A stretch of 21,527 nucleotides of DNA. It comes from Ophiosphaerella korrae (Eukaryota; Ascomycota; Dothideomycetes; Pleosporales; Phaeosphaeriaceae). The stretch is from assembly GCA_028456385.1 (NCBI GenBank), contig JALNQF010000577.1, positions 1-21,527 on the forward strand. Direction: 5' to 3'. Positions 1 through 10,318 of the stretch are shown here, piece by piece. The first letter of the stretch is position 1, and each line of letters opens with the position of its first letter. The notes below the pieces were generated by a model. The model had not been told where the DNA came from. It saw only the letters and a program-made list of their open reading frames with translations, and ran no database searches. The translations under genes were made by a program, and so were the position numbers.

Positions 1-1152
1 AATAAGTATAGTAGGTATACACTATATAGAAAGTTATAACTAGTAGAAGTACTAGAATAACTATAGAGAGTTATTACAATAGATTTTATTACAAAACTAC
101 CTAAGTTAAAAGACCTAATATTAGGAGTTAAGTACGACAGAATCCTAATAATAGTAGATAAACTTACAAAGTACTTATATTTTAGACTATATAAGGAGAA
201 AAGTAGAATAGAAGTTATAGTATACTAGGTTCTAGGAACTATAATTAGCTAACACAGACTACTAGACAAGATTATAATAGATAGAGACGTAAGATTTATA
301 TTAAAACTATAGGGAACAATAATAGTACAATTAGGAATTAAACATATAATATTAACAGTATACTACCTACAGATAGATAGATAATTAGAACGTATAAATT
401 AAATAGTAGAACAATACTTAAGATACTACCTTAATTACAACTAGAATAACTAGGTACAGCTACTACCTATAGCATAGTTAGCATTTAATAGCGCAAAGAA
501 TAAGATAACAAGAGTATTACCTTTCTTTACGAACTATAGATTTAACCCTAGTGTATACAGAATACTAAGACTAGAAACATCTTAGTCTCTAAGAGGAGAA
601 AACCTTACTAATAGACTTAAAGACATACACAAGTAACTAAGATAGGATGTAGAATTCCTGTATAATTAAATAGTAAAGTATTACGACAGGAAATATAAAG
701 AGAGACCCTAATTTAGAAAGGGAGAAAAAGTATAGTTAGTATAGAAAAACATTAAGAGCAAGAGACTAAGCCTAAAACTAGACTACGTTAAGATAGGACT
801 ATACAAAATCAAGAAAGAAGTTACGCTAGTTACATTTAAACTAAAGCTACTAAATAAAATAAAGATACACCTAACCTTTTACGTAGCACTACTCGAGACA
901 GCACTATAAAATGTAGAACTACTACTGTACAAAGTAGATACGTATAGAAAACAAGAAGAATAAGAAGTAAAAGAAATCCTAGTACACTAGTTTCGTAACA
1001 GTAAGAACTACTATCTAGTAAAATAGATAGGTATAGACGAAAAAGGACAACTATAGGAAGAAATATAGGAACTAGAAGATAACCTTAATTACCTTAAGAA
1101 ACTAGAAGACTTCTAAAGTTAAAACCCTCTAGAACGCCTAGTAGCGAGTTAA
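1..1152 (+). pseudogene. Element 0: 3' part of Ty3/Gypsy chromovirus pol (integrase plus chromodomain), RIP-degraded
   Basis: One frame (codons starting at 1) reads through former Gln/Trp stops from the end of the integrase zinc region to a terminal TAA at 1150-1152. The integrase core is recognisable from ITIDFITKLP near 76. The catalytic triad residues are still present: Asp in IDFI, Asp in IIDRD near 280, and Glu in QLERIN near 388. A GDKVWL-like C-terminal domain follows (about 715-900), then a chromodomain at about 960-1110 (EVKEIL, YYLVK, GYDE-like IDEKGQ, NLNYLKKLEDF). Chromodomains of chromovirus integrases target insertion to histone-marked heterochromatin. The 5' part lies outside the window. 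Measured from the integrase core to the stop, the length equals that of element A, so no indels have accumulated. The last 59 nt overlap the antisense gene. Transposase activity is not expected because of the many stops. Confidence 0.9.
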
Positions 1153-1697
1153 GAAAACTAACAATACTATCGCTAGACAAAGAGGTAATAGGAGCGCCTA
1201 ATATAATAGGAGCTAGAGCAACCTCTACTATATTATCTAAATCTAATTTAGCCTCTAAGGCACGAGACTATTTAGACGACTTAGCGTTATTATAAGCTTT
1301 TATCTTCTAAAGACGCTTAATACAAGAATAAAGCTCTACTAGCTTACAAAGAGTTAACTTGCGCTTAGCCTTAGTAGTAGTAAGCTGTAATAATAATTGC
1401 GCTTAAGCCCTATTAACAGCTCGCCTTGTACAACTTAGTAGAAGGAAACTATATAGAAATCAAACACTTACACTCTATAAGCGAAACCCTAGAGGAAATA
1501 TACTTATACTAGATATTAGTAAGAATACACTTGTTATAGTGTTTACTATCTTTTAAAGATATAAGACAAGTAAGACCTAATTTAGTATAACGACGACATA
1601 GGAATATCTTAACTCTGTTGCGAATAATACGAGCTACAAGGAGAAGTTTGTTATAATAGGACTAAGACAGTATAGAGAATAATAAAGAACTAAGGAT
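1094..1697 (-). pseudogene. Element 0 antisense accessory gene: Zn2Cys6-like small protein, spliced
   Basis: On the minus strand a coding frame runs opposite to pol. Exon 1 (down to 1472) holds a cysteine cluster at about 1598-1506 of form C-x2-Y-x6-C-x9-Y-x2-C-x6-Y. This is a Zn2Cys6 pattern if the Tyr (TAC/TAT) codons were Cys (TGC/TGT) before RIP. A candidate 46-nt intron, 1471-1426, starts GTAAGT and ends ACAA, a probably mutated ACAG. Removing it joins VSLIE to W-RAVNR in frame. Exon 2 (1425-1094) encodes a Lys/Arg-rich, probably helical stretch, a KAYNNAKSSK segment, a Ser-rich part and a GVLEGFNF tail, with stop TAA at 1096-1094. The start is unresolved: the frame stays open further upstream into the polypurine tract and LTR. 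Homologues lie in elements A and C. Zn2Cys6 proteins are usually fungal DNA-binding regulators; a role here is inference. Confidence 0.62.
1426..1471 (-). other. Candidate 46-nt intron in the element 0 antisense gene
   Basis: The donor is GTAAGT (reverse complement of 1466-1471) and the acceptor position reads ACAA where element C has ACAG. A CTACTAAG-like branch region lies about 12 nt before the acceptor. Length and position match the candidate introns in A and C, and removal repairs a +1 frame step. Confidence 0.5.
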
Positions 1698-1756
1698 TAA
1701 CAAAGAAATAGGATTAATAACCTTAGTACTAGCATAGAGAAATAAGAGACTGCGTA

Positions 1757-1769
1757 GAAGAGGGAATAG
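1757..1769 (+). promoter_or_regulatory. Polypurine tract of element 0
   Basis: The purine-rich GAAGAGGGAATAG abuts the TGTTATAG start of the 3' LTR. This is where plus-strand DNA synthesis is primed in LTR retrotransposons. Confidence 0.75.
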
Positions 1770-2230
1770 TGTTATAGCAGTAACAAGGGAAACCAAGATA
1801 GAACTAATTAGTCTACGCTTAGCTACTAACGAAGTATAGGATAAGTAGGGTAACAACCTATAGGACAACAAGTTTAATTAGGAAGCTAACTACAATATAG
1901 ATACGTAATAGATTTATAAATTTGTAATCTTAGCAAACACGAAGCTACAAAGCTATTATATAACGAATTTGTAAATTTACAATCTTAGCAAATACAAAGT
2001 AACAAAGCCGCTAAGATATTATTACTATATAGTTAGTAGTAATACGCATCGTTAGGATAGCATCAGCAATTCAATCCTTTAACTACGGAACGCTAATACA
2101 AGATAGTTACAAAACATCTCCTATTGTTTATAGTTATTATAGATCCCTATACGAACTTTTGTTATTACCTTACAATCTACTAACCCTTCTAAGATAGGTA
2201 CCTGTAGTCGACGACAAGAGGCCCGTTACA
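1770..2230 (+). repeat. 3' LTR of element 0 (461 bp)
   Basis: It begins TGTTATAGCAG directly after the polypurine tract and ends CCCGTTACA, giving TG...CA termini. Both ends align with the LTRs of A, B and C (start TGTTATAGGT, GATAGAACTAATTAG; end GTCGACGA, AGGCCCGTTA). The central part differs: it has a direct repeat (1918-2008) where the others have hairpin arrays. It abuts, head-on, the broken 3' LTR of element A at 2230/2231. This suggests element 0 inserted into A's LTR. Confidence 0.82.
1918..2008 (+). repeat. Imperfect direct repeat inside the element 0 LTR
   Basis: Two related units at about 1918-1953 and 1973-2008 share AATCTTAGCAAA, then ACAAAG-like ends. They are separated by an AT-rich linker. 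The other LTRs here lack this module. Confidence 0.6.
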
Positions 2231-2330
2231 CTCCTAATCAAGATTATTACCCTACTTGTCCTATACTTCGTTAGCACCTAAGTTAGGACTAATTAGTTCT
2301 ATCCTAATTTCTTCTATTACACCTATAACA
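2231..2330 (-). repeat. Element A 3' LTR remnant (first 100 bp only)
   Basis: Minus-strand LTR sequence ends at 2330 (TATAACA, the reverse complement of TGTTATA) next to A's polypurine tract. It is very similar to 8837-8936 in A's own 5' LTR, with only a few differences. The rest of the LTR is missing, cut at the junction with the element 0 LTR. If element 0 inserted here, the missing part should lie upstream of element 0's 5' LTR, outside the window. Confidence 0.8.
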
Positions 2331-2343
2331 CTATTTCCCCTCC
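2331..2343 (-). promoter_or_regulatory. Polypurine tract of element A
   Basis: On the minus strand it reads GGAGGGGAAATAG immediately before TGTTATA of the 3' LTR, matching the equivalents in elements 0 and C. Confidence 0.75.
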
Positions 2344-2402
2344 TAGGTAGGTCCTAGTTTACCTATCCTAAAGCTAGAGTTATTAGTCTAGTTTCTTTAT
2401 TA

Positions 2403-3033
2403 ATGTAGAGTTCTTTATCCTCTCTTATAACTATTTTATCTATACGTCGTCGCTACTTTCTTACTAATCGCGTGTTACGCAATAGTATTAAAATATTCCC
2501 TTGTTCTTATTATACTTCTCCTAAATTAAATCCTAAGTCTCTTCTTTATATTATTTCTACAAACAATAGTAGGGCTTATAAGGCGTATATTCGTGCGAAT
2601 ATACGTAGTTCTTGTAACGTGTCTAGTGTTTCTCTTTCTAAGTGTACGTTTATTACACTTATTCTTGCGTCTAGGCTTAATAATAATAGAGAAAGCTGTT
2701 AACTAGACTTAAGAGAAATTACTATCTTAAATTATAGAGGCTAAAGCTAAGTGTAAGCGTATCTAGGAGCTTGCGTAGAGTAAGCTAGTAGAGAATTAAG
2801 CTCGCCTCTCTTGTCTTTGTAAGATAAAGGCCTTAAATAATAAGAAATTAGCTAAGTAGTTAGTAGCTCTAGAAGCTAAGTTAGATCTAGATAAGGCGTT
2901 TAGTGTTGCTGTAGCAGGTCCTACGCTAGACGTCTCTATTGTCTCTCTATCTATCGTTAGTAATGTTAGTTCTCTTAGTTTACTACTAGGCGTTCTAGAG
3001 GGTTTTAACTTTAGAACTCCTCTAGTTTCTTAG
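2403..3033 (+). pseudogene. Element A antisense accessory gene: Zn2Cys6-like small protein, spliced
   Basis: It lies on the strand opposite to A's gag-pol. A possible ATG is at 2403, but conserved frame extends somewhat further upstream, so the start is uncertain. Exon 1 (to 2643) carries RVLRNSIKIFPCSY, then a cysteine cluster at 2502-2615 in which several Cys are now Tyr (C-x2-Y-x11-Y-x9-Y-x2-Y-x8-C), followed by VSSVSLSK. The candidate intron is 2644-2689. Exon 2 (2690-3033) encodes AVN, EKLLS, IIEAKAK, KIKALNNKK, LEAKLDLDKA, a Ser-rich section and GVLEGFNFRTPLVS, with stop TAG at 3031-3033. Spliced length from 2403 is 585 nt, including former Gln/Trp stops. C and element 0 copies align with it at protein level. 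I know of no named retrotransposon family with this gene; regulator or chromatin roles are guesses. Confidence 0.65.
2644..2689 (+). other. Candidate 46-nt intron in the element A antisense gene
   Basis: The donor is GTACGT and the acceptor AATAATAG, with CTTAATA upstream as a possible branch region. Splicing joins AAG-T to (A/G)G-AAA in phase 1, across a codon that is TGG in the element 0 copy. It restores the reading frame shared by all three copies. Confidence 0.5.
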
Positions 3034-6000
3034 AGTAACTAAGGTTATCCTCTAGTTCCTATATTTTCTCCTATAGTTATTCTTTTTTGTCTATACCTAT
3101 CTATTCTACTATGTAATAGTTTCTTCTATTATAGAACTAGTGTACTAGGATTTCTTTAACTTCCTATTCCTCTTATTCTCTATACGTGTCTACTTTGTAT
3201 ACTAGTAGTTCTACCTCTTGTAGTACTTGTTCTAGTAGGGCTACGTAAAATATTAGGTATATCTTTATCTTATTTAGTAGCTTTAGTTTAAATATAACTA
3301 GTGTAACTTCTTTCTTAATTTTGTATAGTCTTATCTTAACGTAGTCTAATTTTAAACTAGGTTGTTTACTTTTAATATTCTTTTATACTAACTATACTTT
3401 TTCTCTCTCTCTAAATTAAGGTCCTCTTTTGTATTTCTTATTGTAATACTTTACTATTTAATTATGTAGAAATTCTACGTCCTATCTTAGCTAGTTGTGT
3501 ATGTCTTTAAGTCTATTAGCAAAATTTTCTCCTCTTAGAAACTAAGATATCTAATTCTATAGTATCTAATATATATTAGGCTTAAATCTATAGTTCGCGA
3601 AAAAGAGTAATACTCCTATTACTATATTCTTTACGCTGTTGTATACTAATTGTGCTATAGGTAGTAGCTATACCTAATTATTCTAGTTGTAGTTAAGGTA
3701 GTATCTTAAGTACTATTCTACTATCTAATTTATTCGTTCTAATTGTCTGTCTATTTATAGGTAATATACTATAGATATTACGTATTATATTCCTAATTGT
3801 ACTATTATCGTTTCTTATAGTTTTAATATAAATCGTATATCTTTATCTATAATAATCTTATCTAGTAGTCTATATTAACTAATTATAGTTCCTAGAACCT
3901 AGTATATAGCAACCTCTATCTTACTTTTTTCCTTGTATAGTCTAAAGTATATATACTTTGTAAGTTTATCTACTATTATTAAGATTCTATCGTATTTAAC
4001 TCCTAATATTAGATCTTTAGACTTAGGTAACTTTGTAATAAAGTCTATTGTAATAACTCCCTATAGTTATTCTAGTACTTCTACTAGTTGTAGTATTCTA
4101 TATAGTATATATCTATTATATTTATTCTTTTAGTATTCTATACAGTTTTGTAGTACTTCTATTACTAATTATCTTGCTTTTAAAATATAGTAGTCTTATA
4201 GTAGTCTATCTAATGTTTTATTAATGCCTTAGTAACTATATACTAGTAATTTATAGAATTATCGTATAAATTCCCTTTAAATTTTTCCTAGAATATATGT
4301 TCTTCTATATACTTATACAAATCTATCTTAGATTTTAAGTTTCTCTATTTCTTTAGATGCTTCTTGCGTTATTTTCTAAATCTATTCGTTTAGTTTGCTA
4401 CTTATCCTCTTAAGTGTTACAGCTATCTTAAGTATATTTAGGACTAAATATCCTTCCTTGTTCTTAACTAAAACTATACTAGTAGCGCTAACTTCTTCTT
4501 GTAAGTCTAGTCTTCTACTTAGAGCGTCTACAAATTAGTTATCTTTCCCTTTTATATATATTATTTCTATATTAAATGTTAATAGAAACTCCTACTATCT
4601 TGTATAGCGTTGTAATAGCTCTTTATTTATTATAAATCCTATAAGATTCTTATAGTCTATATAAACCTTTATCTAGTACTTTACTCTTTATAAGTATACT
4701 CTTTATTATTTAAATACTTTGTAGATTACTAGCATCTCTTTGTTATAGATTAGGTAATTAAGTTCTACTGTTTTTATCTTCTTAAAGAAGTATTTAACTA
4801 AGTATTCTTTTTTAGTCTCTATATCTTTTTGTATTAGTACTATTCTATAGACTAAGTTTAATACGTCTGTTTTTACTATCGCTAGTAGTTCTAGGTTATA
4901 TATTCTAATAACTAGGTTTTCTATAAACTTCTTTTTTACTCTCTTAAATGCCTCGTCGCATTCTTTTATCTATTTAAATAGCGTATCTTTTTTTATAAGT
5001 CTTGTAATTAGCTCTATATTTTTAAAGTATCTTACTATTAACTTTCTATAGAAGTTAGCTAGCCTATAAAATTATTATACCTCTTTTAGGTTCTTTAGTG
5101 TTAGCTATTTGTTAATTAAGTTAATCTTTTCTAAGTTAATCTTGATTTTTCCTAGTTTAATAATAAATCTAAGGAAGTCTATTTCCTTTATATAGAACTC
5201 GTATTTTCTTATCTTAAGAAATATTTTAGCTTCTACTAGTTTCTTTAGTACTTTATACATATATTGCACGTATTCTTCCTCTATTTCTAAGAATATAAGG
5301 ATATTATCTAAGTACGCAAATATAAATATATCTAAGTATTCTCTTAGTACTATATTAATTCTCTCCTAGAATGCTGCTAGTGCGTTTATTAAACTAAACA
5401 GTATAACTAAGTATTTATATAGTCTGTATTATGTTCTAAACGCTATTTTCTACTTGTCTCCTTTCTTGATTCTAATCTAGTAGTATGCGTTTTGTATATC
5501 TAGTTTCGTAAAGATCTTTACTCTTTATAGCCTATCTTATATTTTATCTATTTATAGTAGTAGGTATTAGTTTTTATTTATAATTGCGTTAGTTTTTCTA
5601 AAATCTATGTAGGGTCTTTTATTACTTATTCCCTTTTTATCTATAAATATTAATCTATATACTACTAAGGATTTAGATTCTTTTATCTATCCTTTCTTTA
5701 TTGCATTTTATATAAATAATCGTTTAATCTTAGATTCTTCTTCTATTTTTTAGTAGACTAGACTCTATCCTACGTTCTTTTCTTCTTCTAGTTCTATTAC
5801 TAAGTCCTATAGTTAGTGTTCTAGAAGGTAATCTTCTAGTTCTATAAGCTACTTTTCCTATTTCTTGTATTCTTCTAGGAATTCTCCCTTATAGGTACTT
5901 ATATTAGCTTTTAGCATATCTATTTTATTGTAACTAATTTTTCCTATTCTCTAATTAATGTATAGGTTAGTTATCTGTAACTATAGTATACCTAATATTA

Positions 6001-8446
6001 TGTCTTGTTTATTATTAATTGTTGTTATATCTATAACTATATTCTAGATTTCTAGTCCTTCTAACCTTAGTGTTAAAGGTACTGTCTCGAACTATATAGG
6101 TTCCTAGAATAGTTTCTCTTTAATTGTACTTAGTTATTAAGAGTACTTCTTTATTATATACTTTATTCCTTGTTTCTCTACAAACTTCTTTAATATAAAG
6201 TTTCTTGTAGCTCTACTATTAATTATTAATTGTACTTTCTTTCCTTAGTATATACTTATTTTTGTAATGTGTAGGCCTCCTATACCTTCTAGCCTTTCTT
6301 ACTTTAGTAATTTATTAAATTGTCTATCTTTCTAAGGCTATAGCCCTATTTTAAGTTTATATTCTTTGTGTTTTAGATATTTATTATTTATATATTTGTA
6401 CTATAGTCTTCCTTAGACGCATTTCTTAGTTAGCTTAGGTCTAGGCTTTACTACTAGGTATCTGTCTTCTAAGATTATTTCTTATCCTTAGATATTTTCT
6501 ACTATAATTACTCTTATATAATTATAGCCTTTTCTTCTTATAAGCTATATATTGTTATTTGCTTTAGGGTTCCTATATATAATATAATCTTTATCTAGGT
6601 ATAATATCGATAATACTTTGAAATATGCTAGATATTTTAGGTCTATTATCTTATTATCCCCTTCCTAGTACTTATCTTTACTAGGTGTATCTATTGTTAA
6701 GATATAGTATATTACTAGTACTCTTAGTATATAGGCTTCGTTAATCTATTATATCTTTTTTATAAGGTATTACTACTCTCTTTATATAGGTATTCTTCTT
6801 ACTATAACTATATACTATTTTATCTATTCTTAAAATAGTATAAACTTTATTTTTTTAGGATTGCGTTCTTTTTAGTCTTTGTACGCTTCCTCTATACTTA
6901 TAACTATTAAGTATATCTAAACAAACTTCTATTCTTTATTTTGTTCCTCTATATCTATTATAGTATAGCTATTATAACTATATATTGTTAGCTAGGTATA
7001 CTTTATATCTCTTATACTAACTTATCTCTTACTTCCTTATAGTTCTTTAGAAGGAGCTATAGTAGTCTCTTTATCTAGTGCTAGTCTATTAGCCTAGATT
7101 AATAGTACTAGGGGCTCTTCCCCTTCTAAGTCTTCTATTAGTAGGTCTATTACTTAGGCTGTATCTTTTAGCTAAGCTTTTATTCTATCTTCCTTTATTA
7201 TAGCTACTCTATATCTACACTTCTATAGGAACTATACTACTCCTTGTTTACTAGAAAGATATATATAGTAGTTGTTGTTATAACAAAAGGTCTAATAGAG
7301 TATTATATATTGTACTTCTTTACTCCTAGCTACCTTCTCCTAAGGTTTAGCCTATGCTTATAGTACTTCCTTCTTTTTTTTAGTTATTTTTAACTAAGTT
7401 TCTTTCTTTAGGTCCTTACTCTTATAGTCCTTTACGAAGTGTCCTAGTTTCCTGTATTTGTAGTATACTATATCCTTCTTTAACTTAGATCTACAATTTT
7501 TTACATAGTAGCCTAGTTTACTATAGTTAAAGCACGTAAAGTCTTTATTCTTTTTCTTTCTTCTATCCTTATTAGCGTTAAGGACTATAGGGTCTCCCTT
7601 ATTATAGTTCTAGGTATAACTTCTATATTTGTTCTTCTTCTATTCTTAAAGATTATCGTTAATTTGTATTACCTATTACTTTAAGGCTTCTAGTATTTAT
7701 AGTTTCTCTATATATATTATCTTGTATTAGATTTTAGAGTTAAGTCTTTGTTTAAATTATAATATTAAAGCTAACTCGTTTTATTCTATATTTTATAATA
7801 GTTATTTAAACTATAATACATACTTTAGAATACTCTAATTCTATATAAGCTTCTCTAGTTGCTTTTTAGCTTGTTAAGTAATATCTATATCCCTAAATAC
7901 TACTCTTATTTGTTTAGTAAAGTATTTATAACTTCTAAAGATAGCTCTAGTTTTATCTTTTTATATTATTAGAGAGTGTATTATGTAATCTATCTAGTAA
8001 GGCTTATACTATCTTATTACGTCTTCTTTAAAGTATAGTCTAATATATATTACCTTCTTTTCTTCTATATTAAAGTGTAGTACTTGTATATCTATCTAGA
8101 GTTGTGCTAATACAATAAAAGGTCTTAGCTTTTCCCTCGTTCTATTAAACTTCTTAAGTACAGGTATCTTTAGTAGTTTCTTTATCGCGCTTATCTCTAG
8201 GCGTTGCGTAATTAGTTCTATCTAGTTCTATCCTTTAATAATAGCTTTAATTTATACTTTGTTCTATTTTATATAATCTTGTAGTTCCTTGTTCTATATT
8301 TCTAAGGCGTTAATTACTATCTTTATATCTTCTTTTTTAGAGATTAGGTCGTTTATATAGTTCTTAACGTCTCTCTATACTATATTATCTAACTTATAAC
8401 TACTTAGAGGTACTTTACCTCCTTTTTTAGTTAAACTTTCTACTAT
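2975..8446 (-). pseudogene. Element A: full-length Gag-Pol polyprotein of a Ty3/Gypsy chromovirus, RIP-degraded
   Basis: A single minus-strand frame of 1,824 codons runs from a probable former ATG (now ATA, 8446) to TAA at 2977-2975. Order: Gag; two CCHC zinc knuckles near 7545-7430 (NYSKLGYYVKNC, Cys partly Tyr); a linker with FCYND; protease near 6220 (INSRAT, originally DSGAT-like); reverse transcriptase with YLDN near 5310, whose second catalytic Asp has become Asn; RNase H; integrase with an HHCC-like zinc region near 4250-4130 and the core near 4050 (IDFITKLP); and a chromodomain ending near 3020. Capsid protein, DNA synthesis and integration functions were all encoded. Gag and Pol share one frame, with no gag-pol shift. 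Stops occur at former Gln/Trp codons, while indels relative to B and C are absent where checked. The mutated catalytic residue and many stops make it inactive. The start choice is tentative. Confidence 0.9.
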
Positions 8447-8507
8447 CGTGTTAGCTAGACTACGCGCTACTTACGCTTTGCTTCTCGCAATAACTAAATC
8501 AGCAAAG

Positions 8508-8936
8508 TGTAATAGGCCTCCTATTATTAACTATAGGTGCCTGTCTTAAAGGGGGTTAGTAGATCACGAGGTAATAGTAAAAGCTTAAGAGTAATCTATA
8601 ATAACTATAAATAATAGAAGATATTTTGCAACTATCTTGTATTAGCGTTCTATAGTTAAAGGATTAAATTACTAATACTATCCTAATAATACGTATTTTA
8701 CTAACTATATACTCGTCGTAATCTATAATCTATAGTTACTAAGATAAATAGATTATAGATTATCTTAATCTATAATCTATAGCTACTAAGAGTCTATAGA
8801 TTATAGATTAGCCTAGGTGTCCTAGTTATGTATAGTCTCCTAATTAAGATTATTACCTTGCTCGTCCTATACTTTGTTAGCACCTAAGTTAGGACTAATT
8901 AGTTCTATCCTAATTTCTTCTGTTACACCTATAATA
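8508..8936 (-). repeat. 5' LTR of element A (429 bp)
   Basis: Minus orientation: outer end at 8936 (...CCTATAATA, from TAACA), inner end at 8508 (TGTAATAGGCC). It is base-for-base collinear with the B LTR: coordinates sum to 20110 throughout. Outer flank is TAAAT at 8937-8941. Downstream on the minus strand, CTTTGCTGATTTAG may hold a mutated tRNA primer-binding site (TGG now TGA), but the primer tRNA cannot be named. Confidence 0.85.
8719..8810. repeat. Hairpin array inside the element A LTR
   Basis: Alternating TAATCTATAATCTATAG and its complement CTATAGATTATAGATTA recur about four times, so neighbouring units can pair as stem-loops. The same array is at 11300-11391 in B, and a diverged version is at 16675-16787 in C. 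Confidence 0.75.
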
Positions 8937-10070
8937 TAAATAGAGCAATTCTAGTAGCGCTAAAGGCCTTTAGTATTGCTACTAACTTAAATATAGTACT
9001 CTAGGTAGTATAAAATAACTTATAGAAGTCTCTCTTTGTTATATTTGTAAGTCCTTAGTACGCTTCTATATACTAAGCAAGCTGCGCGCTATAAGCTAAC
9101 GATAGAGGCTTAAATATAATAACGTTAAGCAGCTAGAGTATATAAGTTAAGTAAAGTAGATATATAGCTAAGAGTATCTTATTAGTATTATAGTACTTAA
9201 TAAACTCTATTATTATATAAGATCTATAGCTATCTAAGATAAGTAGCTAATACGCGTAATAAGCTTTCTTATAAGTCTTGTAGTTAAACACTTATTTAAG
9301 TAACTATAGGCCTAAGCTATTATATATCTAGCTAGTTAGTAAGCTTATAAAGAAAGTTTTATATATAGATAGGTTAAAATCTTAAAGCTAGGTGTCCTAA
9401 ATATTACTAGAAGACGCAGCGTATATAAGAGCTAGCGTTAACGTAGTCCTATTAGCGTATATATATACTAGCGTTATTACCTACTCTCTATTACTACTCT
9501 ATAGAAAGTATCTTATCTTCTTATAGTTATAGAGATAGTATAAAAAGACTTGTTTTATCTTAGTAAAGTATCTAAGTAAAAAGCCCTTCTTATTTATATT
9601 ATATATATATCGTAGCTCTATAGAGTATTTATTAGTTTTATACTTTAAGAGTTTAAAGTAGAGTATATATTTATATACAAAGTTAGCTTTTTTACGCGTA
9701 GTATTAAGTCTAGAAGCCTAGCGTGTAATAAGCTTGTTAGTGTGCTATATAAGAAAGTAATTAACCTAGTTCTTTCTAGCTAGTTTTTAAGCTAGTTCTA
9801 ATACAAAATTTAGTATTATCTCTTATAAAGGTAGTAGCCTTCTTGTATAGAGCTTATTATAGTATAGTATAAGCTTATACTCTTATTATTAGCTAAGTAA
9901 ATACTTATCAAGTATCTTAGTATTGCGTAAGCCTATTTTACCCTAGTATCTTCTTAATAGCGTTAATCGACTAACGCTGTAAGTCCTAGTAATTTTAGCT
10001 AGATTAATCTTTTCTCCTAGCTTTAGCAATTCTATAGCTACAATTACTATATTAAGATTACTTATATTAG
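8937..10070 (-). pseudogene. Pogo/Fot1-type (Tc1/mariner superfamily) transposase, N-terminal and DDE part, truncated by element A
   Basis: The minus-strand frame starts near 10070 with a CENP-B-like helix-turn-helix (IELLKLGEKINLAKI, then YSVSRLTLLRRYQGK). A DDE domain follows: IYNINKKGFL near 9600, NREQVITLVYIYA and AALIYAASSSN-like sequence near 9450, LLILDSYRS near 9225, and LQLLNVIIFKPLS near 9120. In this family the three catalytic Asp lie in IDEKG, LDGH and LDV. Here the first and third are Asn and only the middle Asp remains. The last readable codons are ILKAFSATRIALF, directly against the element A LTR, so the C-terminal tail is lost. Stops sit at former Gln/Trp codons. A cut-and-paste transposase acting on its own terminal repeats is the family role. 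No clear terminal inverted repeat was identified. Confidence 0.85.
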
Positions 10071-10318
10071 CTAAGATAATTAATATTAAAGTTAGGTTGC
10101 AAAAAGTTACAATATAGCTAAAACGTATATTAGGTAGAAGCGTATACTAAGTAGTAAGCTTTACTACTATATCTATATTCTTAATACGCGTGTTTACTTT
10201 ATACGTAGAGAATACTAAAGTTATAATCTTAAAGATAAAGCTATAGAGCTATATACAATAGCTATTATTACAAGATTTTATAGTAGAGTAGTAACTAGAA
10301 GCTTATAAGTAATTTAGA
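10071..10318. other. Spacer between the two pogo pseudogenes
   Basis: About 250 AT-rich bases separate the end of one transposase from the start of the next. This stretch should contain the 3' end of one transposon and the 5' end of the other, including terminal inverted repeats. None could be delimited by eye. No other gene signal was seen. Confidence 0.4.

Noticed and set aside
1662..1871. Minus-strand 69-codon frame
   Set aside because: It spans the LTR start, the polypurine tract and the upstream part of the antisense gene of element 0. Only its end belongs to that gene; it is not an independent gene.
2472..2702. Stand-alone 76-codon gene with a GTG start
   Set aside because: It is an internal stretch of exon 1 of the antisense gene plus the candidate intron read through; homology extends on both sides.
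3933..4133. Open + strand frame of 66 codons, also seen at 15977-16177 (-) and 18505-18687 (+)
   Set aside because: These are the reverse strand of the integrase core (IDFITKLP region) in A, B and C. Their similarity follows from conservation of the integrase itself; no coding features of their own.
8480..8507. Definite primer-binding site for a named tRNA next to the element A LTR
   Set aside because: The region is mutated (TGG appears as TGA) and offset from the LTR by several bases, so no tRNA can be assigned without a consensus.
8719..8810. CRISPR array
   Set aside because: The repeats are self-complementary half-sites with hardly any spacer, inside an LTR of a fungal-type retroelement.
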